A stretch of DNA of 64,000 nt from positions 27,366,003 through 27,430,002 of the forward strand of contig CM039463.1 in assembly GCA_022414725.1 (NCBI GenBank), in the 5' to 3' direction. The position numbers were made by a program, and so were the translations under genes. This document shows, in pieces, positions 50,729 to 63,060 of the stretch. Position 1 is the stretch's first letter. Each line of letters begins with the position of its first letter. Origin of the DNA: Microglena sp. YARC (Eukaryota > Chlorophyta > Chlorophyceae > Chlamydomonadales > Chlamydomonadaceae). The notes beneath the pieces are model-generated. The model searched no databases, was not told the DNA's origin, and worked only from the letters and a program-made list of their open reading frames with translations.

Positions 50729-51175
50729 TAAGGGCGCAAGCCTGACCAGTCCTACATGCAACACAATTGATGAAGTCAGAAGTGGATGGGAGTGGGTGGT
50801 ATAGATTCCCTACACATTCAGAATCACAGTGCAGCTTCTTTCGTCCTATTCTGACAATTTTCATTTTGGGGAAAGGCTAGGCTGGATGCCATAAAGGTAG
50901 GGCGCAAGCCTGACCAGTCCTACATGCAACACAATTGATGAAGTCAGAAGTGGATGGGAGTGGGTGGTATAGATTCCCTACACATTCAGAATCACAGTGC
51001 AGCTTCTTTCATCCTATTCTGTCAATTTTCAATTTGGGGAAAGGCTAGGCTCGATGCCATTAAGGTAGGGCGCAAGCCTGACCAGTTCTACATGCAACAC
51101 AATTGATGAAGTCATAAGTGGATGGGAGTGGGTGGTATAGATTCCCTACACACAATCACAGTGCAGCTTCTATCG
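50729..51175. repeat. 168-bp tandem repeat starting at a splice donor
   Basis: GGTA(A)GGGCGCAAGCCTGAC begins units spaced exactly 168 bp (GCGCAAG at 50734, 50902, 51070). Each unit starts with the (A)AG-GTA donor of the preceding candidate exon. Confidence 0.92.
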
Positions 51176-51314
51176 TCTAATTCAGTTGGCTGGAAGACTC
51201 TCTCCGGCCAGCAGACGACCTTGACTGCTGTCAACCACTGGAGGGAGTCTATCTTGTTTGAGGGGAGCCGGACAAGTCCACAACAGTCTTACGATCCTTG
51301 AACGGGGCACTTAC

Positions 51315-51378
51315 TACTGGAGGGTGGCCACCTATAACGCCGCTTAGAATAATTGTCTTTGGCATCTTCATTGGGAGT
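51315..51378 (-). CDS. Candidate exon, unidentified
   Basis: On the minus strand, CTTTATTTCCTTACAG is followed by a 64-bp open stretch reading LPMKMPKTIILSGVIGGHPP and V, then the donor GTAAGT. Both splice sites are strong. An upstream frame starting MARRLQVIVCN at 51555 may be connected. Not recognised. Confidence 0.35.
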
Positions 51379-51379
51379 C

Positions 51380-52275
51380 TGTAAGGAAATAAAGAAAGCC
51401 AAATCGGCGTGTCTTCGAACTGCGAAATACACAGCAGAAGGTGCGTTCTGCCTTCGAGAATGAATTACGCTCCTTAGATGCAACGTTCCAAAGGGGTAAG
51501 AACAGGCGCTTTCTTCGATTGTATTGCAAACGATGACCTGTAGTCTTCTGGCCATGACCTGTCAACCCCTGCTGACGACGAATGTCTAGAAAATTAATGT
51601 CTGGGATTACTTGACGCAGCCCCCCCCCCCCCCCCCCTCCCCCTGGGGGGCGTCCTGGAGCTTAGTACTGTTCTTACTATAGTGCTGTGCTTGTCCTGGA
51701 CCTTAGTGCTGTCAAGGTTGGTCGCTGTCACCCAGGCTTCCCGGAGGCCTCGTATCTGACACCCAGGCTATTGTAACAATTTGCGTAGACATATTTGCAT
51801 CGATGGTCGGTTATTGGAACGGACGTTCGACGCGACGGTACAGTCGGGTACAGTCCACGCAGGGGACCCGAATAACCGTTGGTACAGTACAGTCCACGTG
51901 TCCGGGATCTCGAGGAGATAGCGGTATGACTATCTGTCCCTGGCTTTGACTCCGAAAGAAGAGGCATCGGCTTGGCACTCAACCATACTCCCATTTCAAT
52001 GCTCCATTGCTCCGTCCATAATTATGATTGGGGGAAGGGTTAATACCCACCCCTCTTCAACCCCTATAACTTGTTATATTTAATATGTTAGCAATACCGT
52101 AGTGATGGTTTGAATGTTGGTTTTCCTGGCAGTAACTTACTGCCGAAGATGACAAGCAGCCTTGATATGCTGGAACGCTATAACCAAGTCCGACCTCCAG
52201 TTGCAATGATTATTCGAGGAGTTCCCGAGTAGCAAATTACATTATAGGCCATTTTTGAACCAAGACAAGCCCACT
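51380..52275. other. No firm feature
   Basis: A C run at 51621-51636, a GGTACAGT(C/A)-rich segment at 51835-51895, and a copy of the dispersed ACTGCCGAAGA repeat at 52130-52180 are all that is seen. Confidence 0.5.
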
Positions 52276-52281
52276 CCATAG

Positions 52282-52470
52282 CAGGTTATTACAAAGCGCG
52301 CATGGCAGCGCGTTTACGGCTTTACGCGCACGCTTTATGTTCCCAACTGCGCGTTTCGCCCCCTGTGGGCGCAGCGCGCAGTTTTTGCGTTTTTTGCACT
52401 AGAAAGCGCTGACCAATTTGACGTTTGTGCGCTGTAAGCGCTGACCAATTTGACAAAAAGTAGTACCCTG
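52282..52470 (-). mobile_element. hAT-like MITE with perfect 8-bp target duplication
   Basis: Ends CAGGTTATTAC and GTAGTACCCTG (inverted CAGGGTACTAC) enclose 189 bp rich in GCGC words. CTCCATAG is repeated exactly at 52274-52281 and 52471-52478. It is a diverged member of the family at 23320 and 29134, in the opposite direction. Confidence 0.93.
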
Positions 52471-52603
52471 CTCCATAGCAACCGGGAGGGGGTCTTCCAG
52501 GTAATCTTCAAAATGAGATACTCCGTAGGGGCACGACTGAATGGGAAATATATATTTGGGAGAAAGCCCCCGAATGTGCTTCATAATTATTTTTACATAA
52601 TGA

Positions 52604-54469
52604 TTGGGGAAAGCCTACCTTGCCCTCGCTGGCCACCTTGCCCACGCTGGCCACCTTGCCCTCGCTGGCTACCTTGCCCTCGCTGGCTACCTTGCTATTC
52701 TGCCTACCACGGCACCTCTTAATATCGCCCGTCATGGTGCAGGTGAAAATCCTGATGAATCGAATAGATTCAAGAGAATTGATCCAGAGGGCCTTTCTCC
52801 TTGTCACTTGAAAACTGACACCGACCTCTCTTATCTTACAGAACTCAATGGCCTCCCGCTACGTATCCTTTCTCGGGGAATTGAGATCGGTCCTGCCATC
52901 CTCCACCATTCAAACAGAAGACAGTGTGAGTTGGCCCTACGGGGAGGTAGACCTAGGGGGAGGACCAGACACTCCCCCACTAACAGTACCCACTACTGGG
53001 AACCCCAAGTAGCCTCTCACTGCCAGATTCATGCTTTTAACACTTATCTTGGGTTCAGAGCACTAGATCTTTATAAAGTCTTGGAATTCTCTGTAAAACT
53101 GAACACCCATGTTAGAGCTTCCACTCAGCAGCACTGGACCTTAGATGGAAACTACTTCCACAGCTCCACTGGCAACTATACAGTCCCTCTCATCAACTTC
53201 TACCTTGCCACAAAAAAATCCCACCTTGGCTACATAACCAGCCACCAAAACTCCCAAACATACATTCCACACTACACCCCAGCAACCACAGAGACTTCAG
53301 AAAATTACTCTGCAGGCATACTGCTTGGCAGCTCACGAGAGCAAGTCCTGCAACGTATCCCCCCTCGTTGCTCCCGCTTCATGCTCCACTACAATGCTGG
53401 ATATGGACATGCAAAGACTCTCAAGTTGCACAATGGTGAGTGGTGGGACTTAGACTCTGAGAACATGCAGGGCCCCAAGCGCCTACACTCCTCTGACTGG
53501 CAACACCTTCAGGGCCACATCTATGTGCTAACACACACAACACTCTCCTTTCAAGCGCACCCCTTCCAGCCTGAACTCTATTACAAGCCTAACAATCACA
53601 CCACCACTACTGACCCTGAACCTGAACCTGAGCCTGAGCCTGAACCCGAGCCTACACATGAACTTGCACGGGCAGCCTCTATAGCTCTGGTGTCTACAGA
53701 CGAGGAACCCTCACCCAAACGGAAAAAAACCCGCACTTCCAGACGCCAGGCCCCCACCTCTCGCAATAAATCCCCCACAACTAAATCTCACTCACCAACA
53801 CAACCTCAAACTGACAACACTCAATCACATGCAACAACCTTACCCACTCCTAGCAGACCTGTCATTCCTGATGGCCGCAGGATGCGACAGAGTAGGATTT
53901 TTGGAGCAGGCTCACCCACCAAGAAACCTACACTGCCCAGACCTACCAAACCCCTCCCCCCCACTAAACGAACCAAGACAGATCATACCACCTTACACCC
54001 TGTCTTTCAGCAACAAACTATACTTCACACTACTAACACCACCACTGTCAACTGCCGAGGCATAGGATCCTCCTGGGAAATGATCTATGATCACATTCGG
54101 ACCAACAAAAATGACATTGTTATTTTAAATGAAACTAAACTCACTTCCAATAGGAAAAGTATCATGAACATGATTAAAAAAGACATGCCAGACTACCACT
54201 TTTACCACAGCAGCAAAACCATCCAACAAGCTACTAACGCTAACAACACTATTACCCACTCAGCTGGTAACATCACCCTTATTAAGAAAACACTAACTAC
54301 TCATCCCACTAATCATGAGATTCCTACCGAAATAGCTGGCCACCTCACACACCAAACTATTAACAACACCACACATATCTTGGGTGTCTATATGCCATGC
54401 AATGACCCCATCAAATTTACAATCACATCCATTATATTATCTCTAAAAACCCCACTCACCAATACATAG
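52604..54469 (+). pseudogene. LINE ORF, N-terminal part: protease and start of APE endonuclease
   Basis: A 621-codon frame. Residues 138-150 read SHCQIHAFNTYLG with Cys140, residues 265-285 include GYGHAKTLKLHNGEWWDLDS with His269 and Asp282/284. Cys, then His, then Asp 13-15 residues on is the layout of Josephin-type cysteine proteases; I infer that fold. An acidic PEPEPE run (about 53602-53655) and a basic PKRKKTRTSRR segment follow. From about 54046 the APE domain begins (NCRGIGSSWE, VILNETKL, GVYMPCND). The frame then breaks; the next APE motif is one frame away. The ATG used may lie in 5' UTR repeats. Confidence 0.75.
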
Positions 54470-55550
54470 CAGGGGGCGACTGGAACGCTGCCTACTATCT
54501 CACAGACAGGAGCAGCACAACCAGTCACCCAGAAGACTACACCCACCAGCAACACTTAAGTAAGTACTTAATTAAACTCCAACCATCTCCACGTCCTCAC
54601 ACTTACTACACTTACACAGACAACCATCCCTATAGCAGCAGGATTGACGATATCATCCTTATCAACTCCCCTCCAGGAACTACAGTGACAGAAGTCGTCC
54701 ACCAGATGGGAGACACTTTGGACCACATGGCCTTGGAACACCACATCACTTCTGCCCTCTTCCCCCCTCCCGATCTTGACATTCCCCCTACTGACCCAAC
54801 TCCCCAACTACAGCTTCCACTTAAGCAACAAGACATGGCTAAGGCCAGAGAAGCAATCTCCCACCAATTCCTTCACCAATTTCAGCACAGCCATACCAAC
54901 ATAGAAGCAGCATGGACTCTCGCACAAGCCCTCCTGGGAGAGGACAAAACACCCTCACACATCCAATCCATCAGGCAGGAACTCAAGACCTCCATCCCAG
55001 AAGACCTCAACAGCATGACTGAACATCTTATGATAACCTTACACCAAGCTCTCACCATTATGACTGACACATGCCCCACCAAACCTACCATTCCAGGTAT
55101 CTTCCTCCCCCGGCAAATTGCTAAATCATTTAGGAAAATTAACTACCACATTAAACATATTAAATCATTGCGCACAGCCTCCAACTATCTTAACCAGCAA
55201 GGCTATGATGAACTTCGAATCAAACCTTTCACAACTCAAACTTACACCTCCTACACCAAAACTCAAATCCAACACCACTTTCAGAACCTGCTTCTATCTG
55301 ACTACCGTTTATCTTTAACTGAGGACATCCACAACAGCACTGCAGAACAACGTACCATGCAGGCAGCACTCAAGGAGGAACGGGTAACCTCATCTATCAA
55401 GAAGTTTCGGCGTCGTCTCAGCACCCAGGCAAGGCAAACACACAGATACATTTTCTCCCCTGAAGACCACAAACACACTCCACTGCCTTGCTGGACACGA
55501 AAACCCACACACTTAGCACTAGCACCCAAGGCCTCCTGGGCATCATGACA
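54470..55550 (+). pseudogene. LINE ORF: APE endonuclease C-terminal half and linker
   Basis: GGDWNAAYYLT at about 54468, SRIDDIILIN at about 54637-54666 and DTLDHMALE near 54712 are the GDxN, S-R-I-D and D-H motifs of APE-type endonucleases. A linker up to the RT follows (54685-55548 is one open frame). A one-base shift near 54445-54465 separates this from the upstream part. Confidence 0.8.
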
Positions 55551-55555
55551 GACAC

Positions 55556-56660
55556 ATGGAAACACTCATGTCACCACACACCCCCCCCATCTCAGCCAAC
55601 TACACTGAGCACACCACTCCCCCCCCATGGGTCCACCAAATTGACAAATACCACCTGGAAACCCCAGCTAACTCCATCCAACACACAGCTTCTCCCTACA
55701 CTTACCTTTCCTCCTCTACCACTTTTACTGACTGCATCCGCAAGCTTGCCACCAATAAAGCAACTGGACCAGATGGCATCCCCAACGAGCTCATCCTCTG
55801 CCTCCCAACTGAAATGCATCAAATCATCCACAAACTCATGCAACTTGCATGGATATTAGGGGAAACCCCGGACTGCTGGAAAATTTCTCACACAGTTATG
55901 CTCTATAAGAAATCAGACCCGTGTCTCCCACAAAATTACAGACCGATAGGACTGAACAACGCAGTGGCCAAGCTATGGACCTCCTTGGTCACAACACTCT
56001 CACAACTTACTCTGAAACTAACCATATTCTCAGTGCCTGCCAGGAAGGCTTTCGAAAGGGCAAGAGCACTTCCCGACAACTTCTCAACCTTCTCCACAAT
56101 ATAGAGGACGCTGCCCTCTTTCATCAAGATCTTTTTGCTGCCTACTTTGACTTTAGCTCAGCCTTCAACATGATTGATCACCAGAAATTACTGAGCATCA
56201 TGCACAATCTTGGTTACACGCATGACACAATAGACACAATTAAGGGCATTTACACTAACTCAACCACCCATATCCTTCTCAACAACACGCCTGGCTCTCC
56301 TATCTCCATCACCAGAGGCACCATACAGGGAGACACCCTGTCCCCTCCTCTCTTCTTATCTTTCTAGAACCCCTCCACAGATGGCTCCGCTCTGGAGGGC
56401 GGGGTTACAGAGCAGCGTCCCTACCTGCCGCAACAGCTGATGAGCATCACACTAGTAGCTTGGGCTACGCTGACGACACTGCCGTCCTCACTAGTACCGC
56501 GGAGGATCTTCGAATCCAGTGTGGTAAGGTTCAACAATTTAGTGTCTGGTCTGGCATCCCACTCAATGCCACTAAATGTGTGGTCAGTGGCATTCTCCAC
56601 AAATCCCACCCCTCCCATCCTACCCATAACAACACCTAAACAAAATACCTCTGGGTGACT
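55556..56660 (+). pseudogene. LINE ORF: reverse transcriptase
   Basis: RT blocks in order are NKATGPDGIPNE (about 55756), NYRPIGLNNAVAKL (about 55932), CQEGFRKGKSTSRQLLN (about 56038), YFDFSSAFNMIDH (about 56143), TRGTIQGDTLSPPLF (about 56311) and GYADDTAVL (about 56463). The catalytic YADD box is intact. Frameshifts fall near 55990 and 56360, and the frame closes at 56640. The catalytic F-D-F-S-S-A-F block differs slightly from the usual F-L-D-I-x-K-A-F. Confidence 0.88.
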
Positions 56661-56686
56661 CTTATGCAACATACCAACCTCCTGAC

Positions 56687-57136
56687 ATGGCCTACAAATA
56701 CCTTGGGGTCCACATCTCTCTCACTCTTAATTGGAAAACTCAACTACACGCCACCATAGCAACCATTCATTCTAAAGGACTGAGTATTCTAACCAAAGCC
56801 AAACTCAGAGCAACTCCAGATCAATGTGTCCGCATTATCACACAATGTATACGTGCAGCTATTAAATATCCCATGATAGTAGCCCCCTTCTCACTCACTG
56901 ACATCCACGTCATTGATAGAGCAGTTCTCAAAACGGTCAAACTCTGCTGCACACTTCCCAGATCCTTTCCCACTAGAGCCCTTCAACTTCCTAAAACAGA
57001 AGCAGGTCTTGGAGTTCCCTCCCTACTTACAGAGTACACTCAAATCACGGCTTCAGCCCTTACACAAGCCATGACGATCAGGGCCATCTTGGCATTCTCA
57101 CCAGAGCCCTTCTTAATAAAACTACTGCCACTATGA
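56687..57136 (+). pseudogene. LINE ORF: RT thumb region
   Basis: MAYKYLGVHISLTLNWKTQL opens with the YLGV block that follows the YADD box in LINE RTs; the rest is helical in composition. It ends at a stop at 57136. Confidence 0.8.
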
Positions 57137-59360
57137 CTACACTCAACCCTCTCTCTCTTTCCTCTAAACAGTTAACACACATGTCTCTAGCCCCGTCAAC
57201 TTGATATCCTTAGCCAATCCAGCATCAAACTCACTTGGAATGACACAGAACTTCTGGACAAACTTAACATCCACCCCCTACCTTCTCCTCCTCATGCCAT
57301 ACCTATCAAACTCATGACCCCCTTCCACGACTTGAATATTTATACCTACCATGACCTGGTCACACCTACGGGAACCCACCTCATCAGCACTACTGATCTC
57401 CCCCTTATTACTTCCTCCAAAATTACCAAACATCACAGACGCTCTCTTAACCTTCTCACAACCCACCTAACTCTGGCTAAATTCGACTACCCCCTCACCC
57501 ACACCGAACCCCTCCCGCTCATGCACCGCCAGCTCGCAGCCGAATACGCAGTCACACCTAACACTACTGACATTATCAAACTCCCACCCACCACTGACTT
57601 TATTGCCACCCCTACCCAACGCTACTACTCCTCCACCCCTCTAACTGACGCAGACTACGGGGCGGATTCCCTTGGGGACATCGAAGGGAACCAATGGTGG
57701 GCATGGCCTACGACAACTGCTGACAGCTACGCGCAGCGTGCGTGGGGCTGCAACAGTAAAGACGAAACCTGGGCGGCCCGCCACTACCTGTGTAAATCCT
57801 GGATTCACCATAGCACCACAACGCGATTTTTCCGCCACTACGCGCATAACTAAAACTTCCCACCCTGACAGGACCCGCGAGGCTATGCTCTACCCAACGG
57901 CCAACGCTCCTGCACCGCCAACTCGCTTACTCCATCTCACCTATGGCTCCCAATACAAAGCTCTCTATGATTACTAGCTGGCGCAGCAAATGCTCCCTAG
58001 ACACCGGCAACTCTACCAGTACTACTGTTGCCCACGTTCAGTGGGCTCCCACAACCATGCACAATGACCACATCCATTCCTACACTCAAGCTGGATATAG
58101 CATCCACTACAGCAAACCAGTCACTTCCACCATTTCTATCATCCTCTGGAAAACCGCTATCTCACCTCATCTCTCACCTCTGCGAAATGCTGGGGCAACT
58201 AGCCTACGACCAACTCGTCCACACCTTCAGTCAGCCCCTTTCACCACCACTTGTCAAAATCTGAGGAAAGACTCCCACCTTACCAACCCTCAGCAGCAAG
58301 GCCAATGGACCACCACCCCAGGCTTCCAAGCTGACAACCACGCCCTTGTCCACAAATTGCTGCATGTGGATACACAAGACAGACACCCACACTGGGACAT
58401 CCAACCACCCCTCTCCTACATTATCCAAACAGGCATCCTCACCAACAAGGATGGCCAGGACACCCACACACACAAAACATCTCTCTTATCTCTACACCCC
58501 CACTGGGAAATGTATTGGGCACACCCCAACAACAGACTTACCTCCTCCAGCAGAATTATGAGCACTTCAAAACTACCCACCCTACCAAATGGCAACAACT
58601 AACCCAGGGAGGAACCTACCATACAGACCTAGCTGCTCTCTTCACGAGGTACAGAGCTACCCCTGCTTCTACCAACATTCTCTCTCCTGTCCTCCACCAA
58701 GCCATAGCAAAGCTAGTATCACCCACCACCGAACTTCTACTCCTCTCAGCTATGATCAGAGCTTCTCAGCTACTCCTCTCCTCACCTAGCTGACCAGCTC
58801 TTTGGTCCAACGAGGACCCCTTCCACACTGTCTGGACTGGGGCTCCCTAGTGGACATCCCTAGCTCAGTCACCCTGGCACACCAAGCACTCAGGTGGGCC
58901 CTAGCCAGTGCAGATTATGCTGAGACTTCCATCAGTCAGCCCCCCCACATGCACTGTCATGCTCATCCCCTGACACTTGCTATGCTCCCTACAACAAACT
59001 TCTCCACCACCCCTGGGTCCACTACATTGACTCCAGGCCCCACTCTGAACTTTATGATACCTCTGACACCTGGTTGGGCAGTAAACTCCATACCCTCCAT
59101 CAACCCAAAAGTTACACCTCATCCTTATCTGCAGTCCCCAAAGTCAACTTACCTACTTTCCCAACCTTCAAGCCTTTATCCAGCTTTGGCACGACCACAT
59201 GCACAGCCTCTCCCCCCACTGGGAGCCCACCACTAGTACCGCCACCTGACACCCTCACCTCCTCTGACACTCAGATCACTTACCCTAGAAAACTCAGATC
59301 ACTCACCCTCAAAACCTTGGCACACTCCACACCGCGAGCAAACCTCAACCTCTTACTCCT
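57137..59360 (+). pseudogene. LINE ORF: connection region in broken frames
   Basis: Open pieces at 57314-57853, 57943-58602 and 58802-59236 alternate between frames. No domain is recognised, but base composition (C/A-rich, few G) is the same as in the rest of the element, and they sit where the RT-RNase H spacer belongs. Confidence 0.55.
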
Positions 59361-59369
59361 CCACTACTC

Positions 59370-59700
59370 ACCATGCACATACCCAGCTATCCTCGTCTGC
59401 CAGGCCTCCAGGTCTACACAGATGGCAGCCTGATCAAAGGTAACTCGGCTCCCCCTAGTAAAATAGGGGCTGCAGTTTATGTCCCCATTGCAGGGATGAG
59501 CTACACCATCAACCCAGGTGGTGTTGCGGGGGGCCACCCAAGGGACTAACACAGAGCAGAACTAGTGGCAATTCACCAAGCCATTATTAACATTCCATAC
59601 GATACTAACCTCACCCTCCAGCACTGACAGTCTCTGTTCACTTCAACTCATCAAAAAAAATGATCCCATGATCCCACCACAGCCACGCGCTCCTAATGCT
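59370..59700 (+). pseudogene. LINE ORF: RNase H domain
   Basis: LQVYTDGSLIKGNS at about 59406-59447 carries the first catalytic Asp (TDGS); HRAELVAIHQAI at about 59551-59586 carries the Glu. A TAA lies just before HRAEL and further breaks follow, so the third Asp cannot be placed. Confidence 0.75.
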
Positions 59701-60239
59701 GAGCTGCTACATTCAATCCAATCTCACCTATTCAACGAATTGTACATGGCTCACCACACCACCCTTTGCAAAGTACGCTCCCACACAGGCATTCTTGAAA
59801 TGACCGGCTGACAGCCTAGCGCGTTCGAAGGCCGCAGATGACCCTGCCTCCAGCAGATATACTGATAACACATGGGGAAATCCCAGACACAATGTTTACT
59901 GGCCACTGTCCAACCTCCTCGCACACCCATGGGAGATATCCCCCCACGCATTCTAGCACCTAACCTCATGCACAAGGCATGGTCGCTCCAACCTACCCAC
60001 TAGCTGCCACCTTGGCCATTACACCCGCTTAAAGGGATTTATGCAACACCTGGGCGATAACACTCCTCACCAACTTCCTCATGCAAGTAATAAATTTTTG
60101 GTCCTCTACCCCTTATCCAACATAAAACGGAAATTCCACATCCTTAAAGCCCGCTGGGTCGACTGTGGAATCGTAAACTTGCATATCGGTGGAGAACTTC
60201 CTTATAAATTAACAACACCCCACCTTCGCCCCACAAACC

Positions 60240-60640
60240 CTCTATGCCCTCCCATATGGGGGTACCCATTGCATATACTGTGAGAACCTCGACGGAGCGG
60301 GCACATTCTGGGTGTTCGGTGCTCTCTCCAGCCTCACACCAGACTTTCAAGGGGCTCTATATCAAGAGAATGACGCCGGGTGGCAGTGCGACTCATCCAC
60401 AAGGCCATCTGCACTGGCGACTGGGCTCACGCAGAATGATTATGGACTTCCGCTGCAAAGGAAGAGGACCTCCCCAGGGGGTCCTAGGCAAACGCCTCCC
60501 TGACTGGCTACGCCACCCTCTATTACAGGAAGAGGCCTGGAGGAGAATGAGACTACCTGGGCTGGCCTTTTCTTTCTTGGCCATCCTATTAGCCTGGTCA
60601 CATAGACTCTTCGCTACCCGGGTCTTGGTTCTTTAAGAGA
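60240..60640 (+). pseudogene. LINE ORF: zinc finger and start of restriction-like endonuclease
   Basis: THCIYCENLDGAG followed, in a shifted frame, by H and C suggests a CCHC finger. From 60410 the sequence matches the 7-kb copy (CTCCCTGACTGGCTACGCC) through KRLPDWLR, then diverges at the place where R-P-D should be. The nuclease core is thus missing or scrambled in this copy. Confidence 0.65.
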
Positions 60641-60644
60641 TTAG

Positions 60645-61430
60645 AAGAAAATTTTCGGCTCCTTGAGCTTTTAGGGCTATTGCTGGTTTTTGTCTTTGGG
60701 GTTCATATCCACCCTATTGCTTTACCACGCATGTTCTTTACCCTTTAGTCTCTATAGCTTCATAAATGCCCAGGGCATGCTTAGATATTCTCTTTCAGTG
60801 ATGGTGTGGCCTTGTCGTTCTTTCAATTGGCTGGAATCTCTTGTTCCCTCTGTCTTAGCGTGCTATGTCGACAAATTCGTAAGACCCGGTTAAGTACGGC
60901 TATATCGGCCCACTCATGTGTGGTTGACCTTCTACTGGCTAACACTTGCGGACCGCTTCACAAGACTTGCTGTGAGCCCGGTGCCGGGTGATTTTCTTGA
61001 TCTGGGCGCTGGCTGGTCCTTTCTTGAGTTGTTGGTTGGTGTGGTTTGTGGTGTGCAGACTTGGTCACAGTCCACGTCCTCACGGGGCTCTAGGTTCTAG
61101 AGGTTCAAATGTATTTTACAACGTGCAGGGACCGCTTATTGATACGATTCCCAAACGGGCTCACCGTACTTTCGGGCGTGGTGATTAGGGGTGGAGGGCC
61201 GGTTTTTGGGATTGTTACTCTTGTTTTCCCTGCGTTCTGGGTGCACGCCTCCGGCGCTAGCTTCGGTTCGTGGCGTCTTGGGCTTGTTAAAGTTTGCCCA
61301 CCCAGGGGGCTTATTTTAGACTCGACAAGGAAGCTCATTTTATGGGTGACTACTGCTAGCGTCCGGTAACGCAGTGTGTCCTTAATTCACGTCTGAAGTT
61401 GGCGCATTACTCGGATGTAACCATTTGGGG
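60645..61430 (+). other. LINE 3' untranslated region
   Basis: There is no open frame of note. The last 60 bases match the 3' end of the 7-kb copy. In contrast to that copy there is no (AATTTC)n tail. Confidence 0.6.
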
Positions 61431-61562
61431 AAGCGGCTGTCCCAAAGCGCTCCATAATTGCACCCACTTTATACATGATTTTTTGGAATAAAAAATGAAG
61501 TGTCCACAAGCAAAATAGTTGTGGAGAACAACAGCGGAGTTGCCAAGGTTACGAAGAAAAGA

Positions 61563-62562
61563 NNNNNNNNNNNNNNNNNNNNNNNNNNNNNNNNNNNNNN
61601 NNNNNNNNNNNNNNNNNNNNNNNNNNNNNNNNNNNNNNNNNNNNNNNNNNNNNNNNNNNNNNNNNNNNNNNNNNNNNNNNNNNNNNNNNNNNNNNNNNNN
61701 NNNNNNNNNNNNNNNNNNNNNNNNNNNNNNNNNNNNNNNNNNNNNNNNNNNNNNNNNNNNNNNNNNNNNNNNNNNNNNNNNNNNNNNNNNNNNNNNNNNN
61801 NNNNNNNNNNNNNNNNNNNNNNNNNNNNNNNNNNNNNNNNNNNNNNNNNNNNNNNNNNNNNNNNNNNNNNNNNNNNNNNNNNNNNNNNNNNNNNNNNNNN
61901 NNNNNNNNNNNNNNNNNNNNNNNNNNNNNNNNNNNNNNNNNNNNNNNNNNNNNNNNNNNNNNNNNNNNNNNNNNNNNNNNNNNNNNNNNNNNNNNNNNNN
62001 NNNNNNNNNNNNNNNNNNNNNNNNNNNNNNNNNNNNNNNNNNNNNNNNNNNNNNNNNNNNNNNNNNNNNNNNNNNNNNNNNNNNNNNNNNNNNNNNNNNN
62101 NNNNNNNNNNNNNNNNNNNNNNNNNNNNNNNNNNNNNNNNNNNNNNNNNNNNNNNNNNNNNNNNNNNNNNNNNNNNNNNNNNNNNNNNNNNNNNNNNNNN
62201 NNNNNNNNNNNNNNNNNNNNNNNNNNNNNNNNNNNNNNNNNNNNNNNNNNNNNNNNNNNNNNNNNNNNNNNNNNNNNNNNNNNNNNNNNNNNNNNNNNNN
62301 NNNNNNNNNNNNNNNNNNNNNNNNNNNNNNNNNNNNNNNNNNNNNNNNNNNNNNNNNNNNNNNNNNNNNNNNNNNNNNNNNNNNNNNNNNNNNNNNNNNN
62401 NNNNNNNNNNNNNNNNNNNNNNNNNNNNNNNNNNNNNNNNNNNNNNNNNNNNNNNNNNNNNNNNNNNNNNNNNNNNNNNNNNNNNNNNNNNNNNNNNNNN
62501 NNNNNNNNNNNNNNNNNNNNNNNNNNNNNNNNNNNNNNNNNNNNNNNNNNNNNNNNNNNNNN
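61563..62562. other. Assembly gap, 1000 N
   Basis: A block of exactly 1000 N, so the true distance is unknown. Confidence 1.
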
Positions 62563-62639
62563 AAGAGTCTGTGAGAAACTGTCCTGTGGGACTGTAGCTG
62601 TGACCTGGACGGTGAGGCTGGGCCCCCTTCTGTGTGGCG

Positions 62640-63060
62640 GCTACGTTGGGGTGGGCCATGACGAGCGCTGCACTGGCCAACTCTTGTGGAGTCGGTAGTT
62701 TGCCACAAGTGCCACATGCACTTGCGAGCTAACTAGTGGGACCGACTCCAAGCTTTGGCGCCTTCTGGGTCTAGGCGCTCGTTGGGTGTGCCATGAGAGC
62801 TAAACCCTTAATACCCTAAACCCTAAACTGCACTGGTCAACTCTTTGTGGAGTTGTGTGCTTGCACAATGCTCATGACTGACGGAGCAACTGTGGGGCCG
62901 ACTCCAAGCTTCTTTTCGGCGCCTAAAATGGGTTTGGCATATATGTTCAGAGCGCTGCATGTGTCACCTCTTGTGGAAAGAGGTAGCTTGCACAAATGCA
63001 CATGCACTGCGGAGATTCACTAGTGGCTCGACTACAGCTTTGTTTCGGCCTACGTGGGTG
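62640..63060. repeat. Degenerate tandem repeat, about 130-170-bp units
   Basis: Three units share (G/C)CACTGG(C/T)CAACTCTT(T)GTGG, (A/T)GTGC.TTGCACAA and GGGCCGACTCCAAGCTT. They are separated by unrelated short stretches. Confidence 0.7.
62802..62829 (-). repeat. Interstitial telomere-like repeats (CCCTAAA)
   Basis: AAACCCTTAATACCCTAAAC and CCTAAACT: two exact and two altered CCCTAAA units inside the tandem repeat. Confidence 0.8.

Larger units (their letters stand above)
52600..61430 (+). mobile_element. Dualen/RandI-like LINE, nearly full length, inactive
   Basis: In order along the plus strand are a papain-fold-like cysteine protease segment, an APE-type endonuclease, reverse transcriptase, RNase H, a CCHC-like zinc finger and the start of a restriction-like endonuclease. 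Possession of both endonuclease types plus RNase H and a protease is the published definition of Dualen, described from Chlamydomonas. Multiple frameshifts and stops show this copy is dead. The 3' end (GTGTCCTTAATTCACGTC, CGGATGTAACCATTTG) matches that of the 7-kb copy. The exact 5' end is not defined; CCTTGCCC(A/T)CGCTGGC repeats at 52620-52690 may be part of the 5' UTR. Confidence 0.85.

Noticed and set aside
52604..60640. A host gene for the protease-like and RT-like frames
   Set aside because: The order of domains, frameshifts and the shared 3' end with the 7-kb copy show a retrotransposon.
61407..62717. Frames across the N block
   Set aside because: They consist of unknown residues through the assembly gap.
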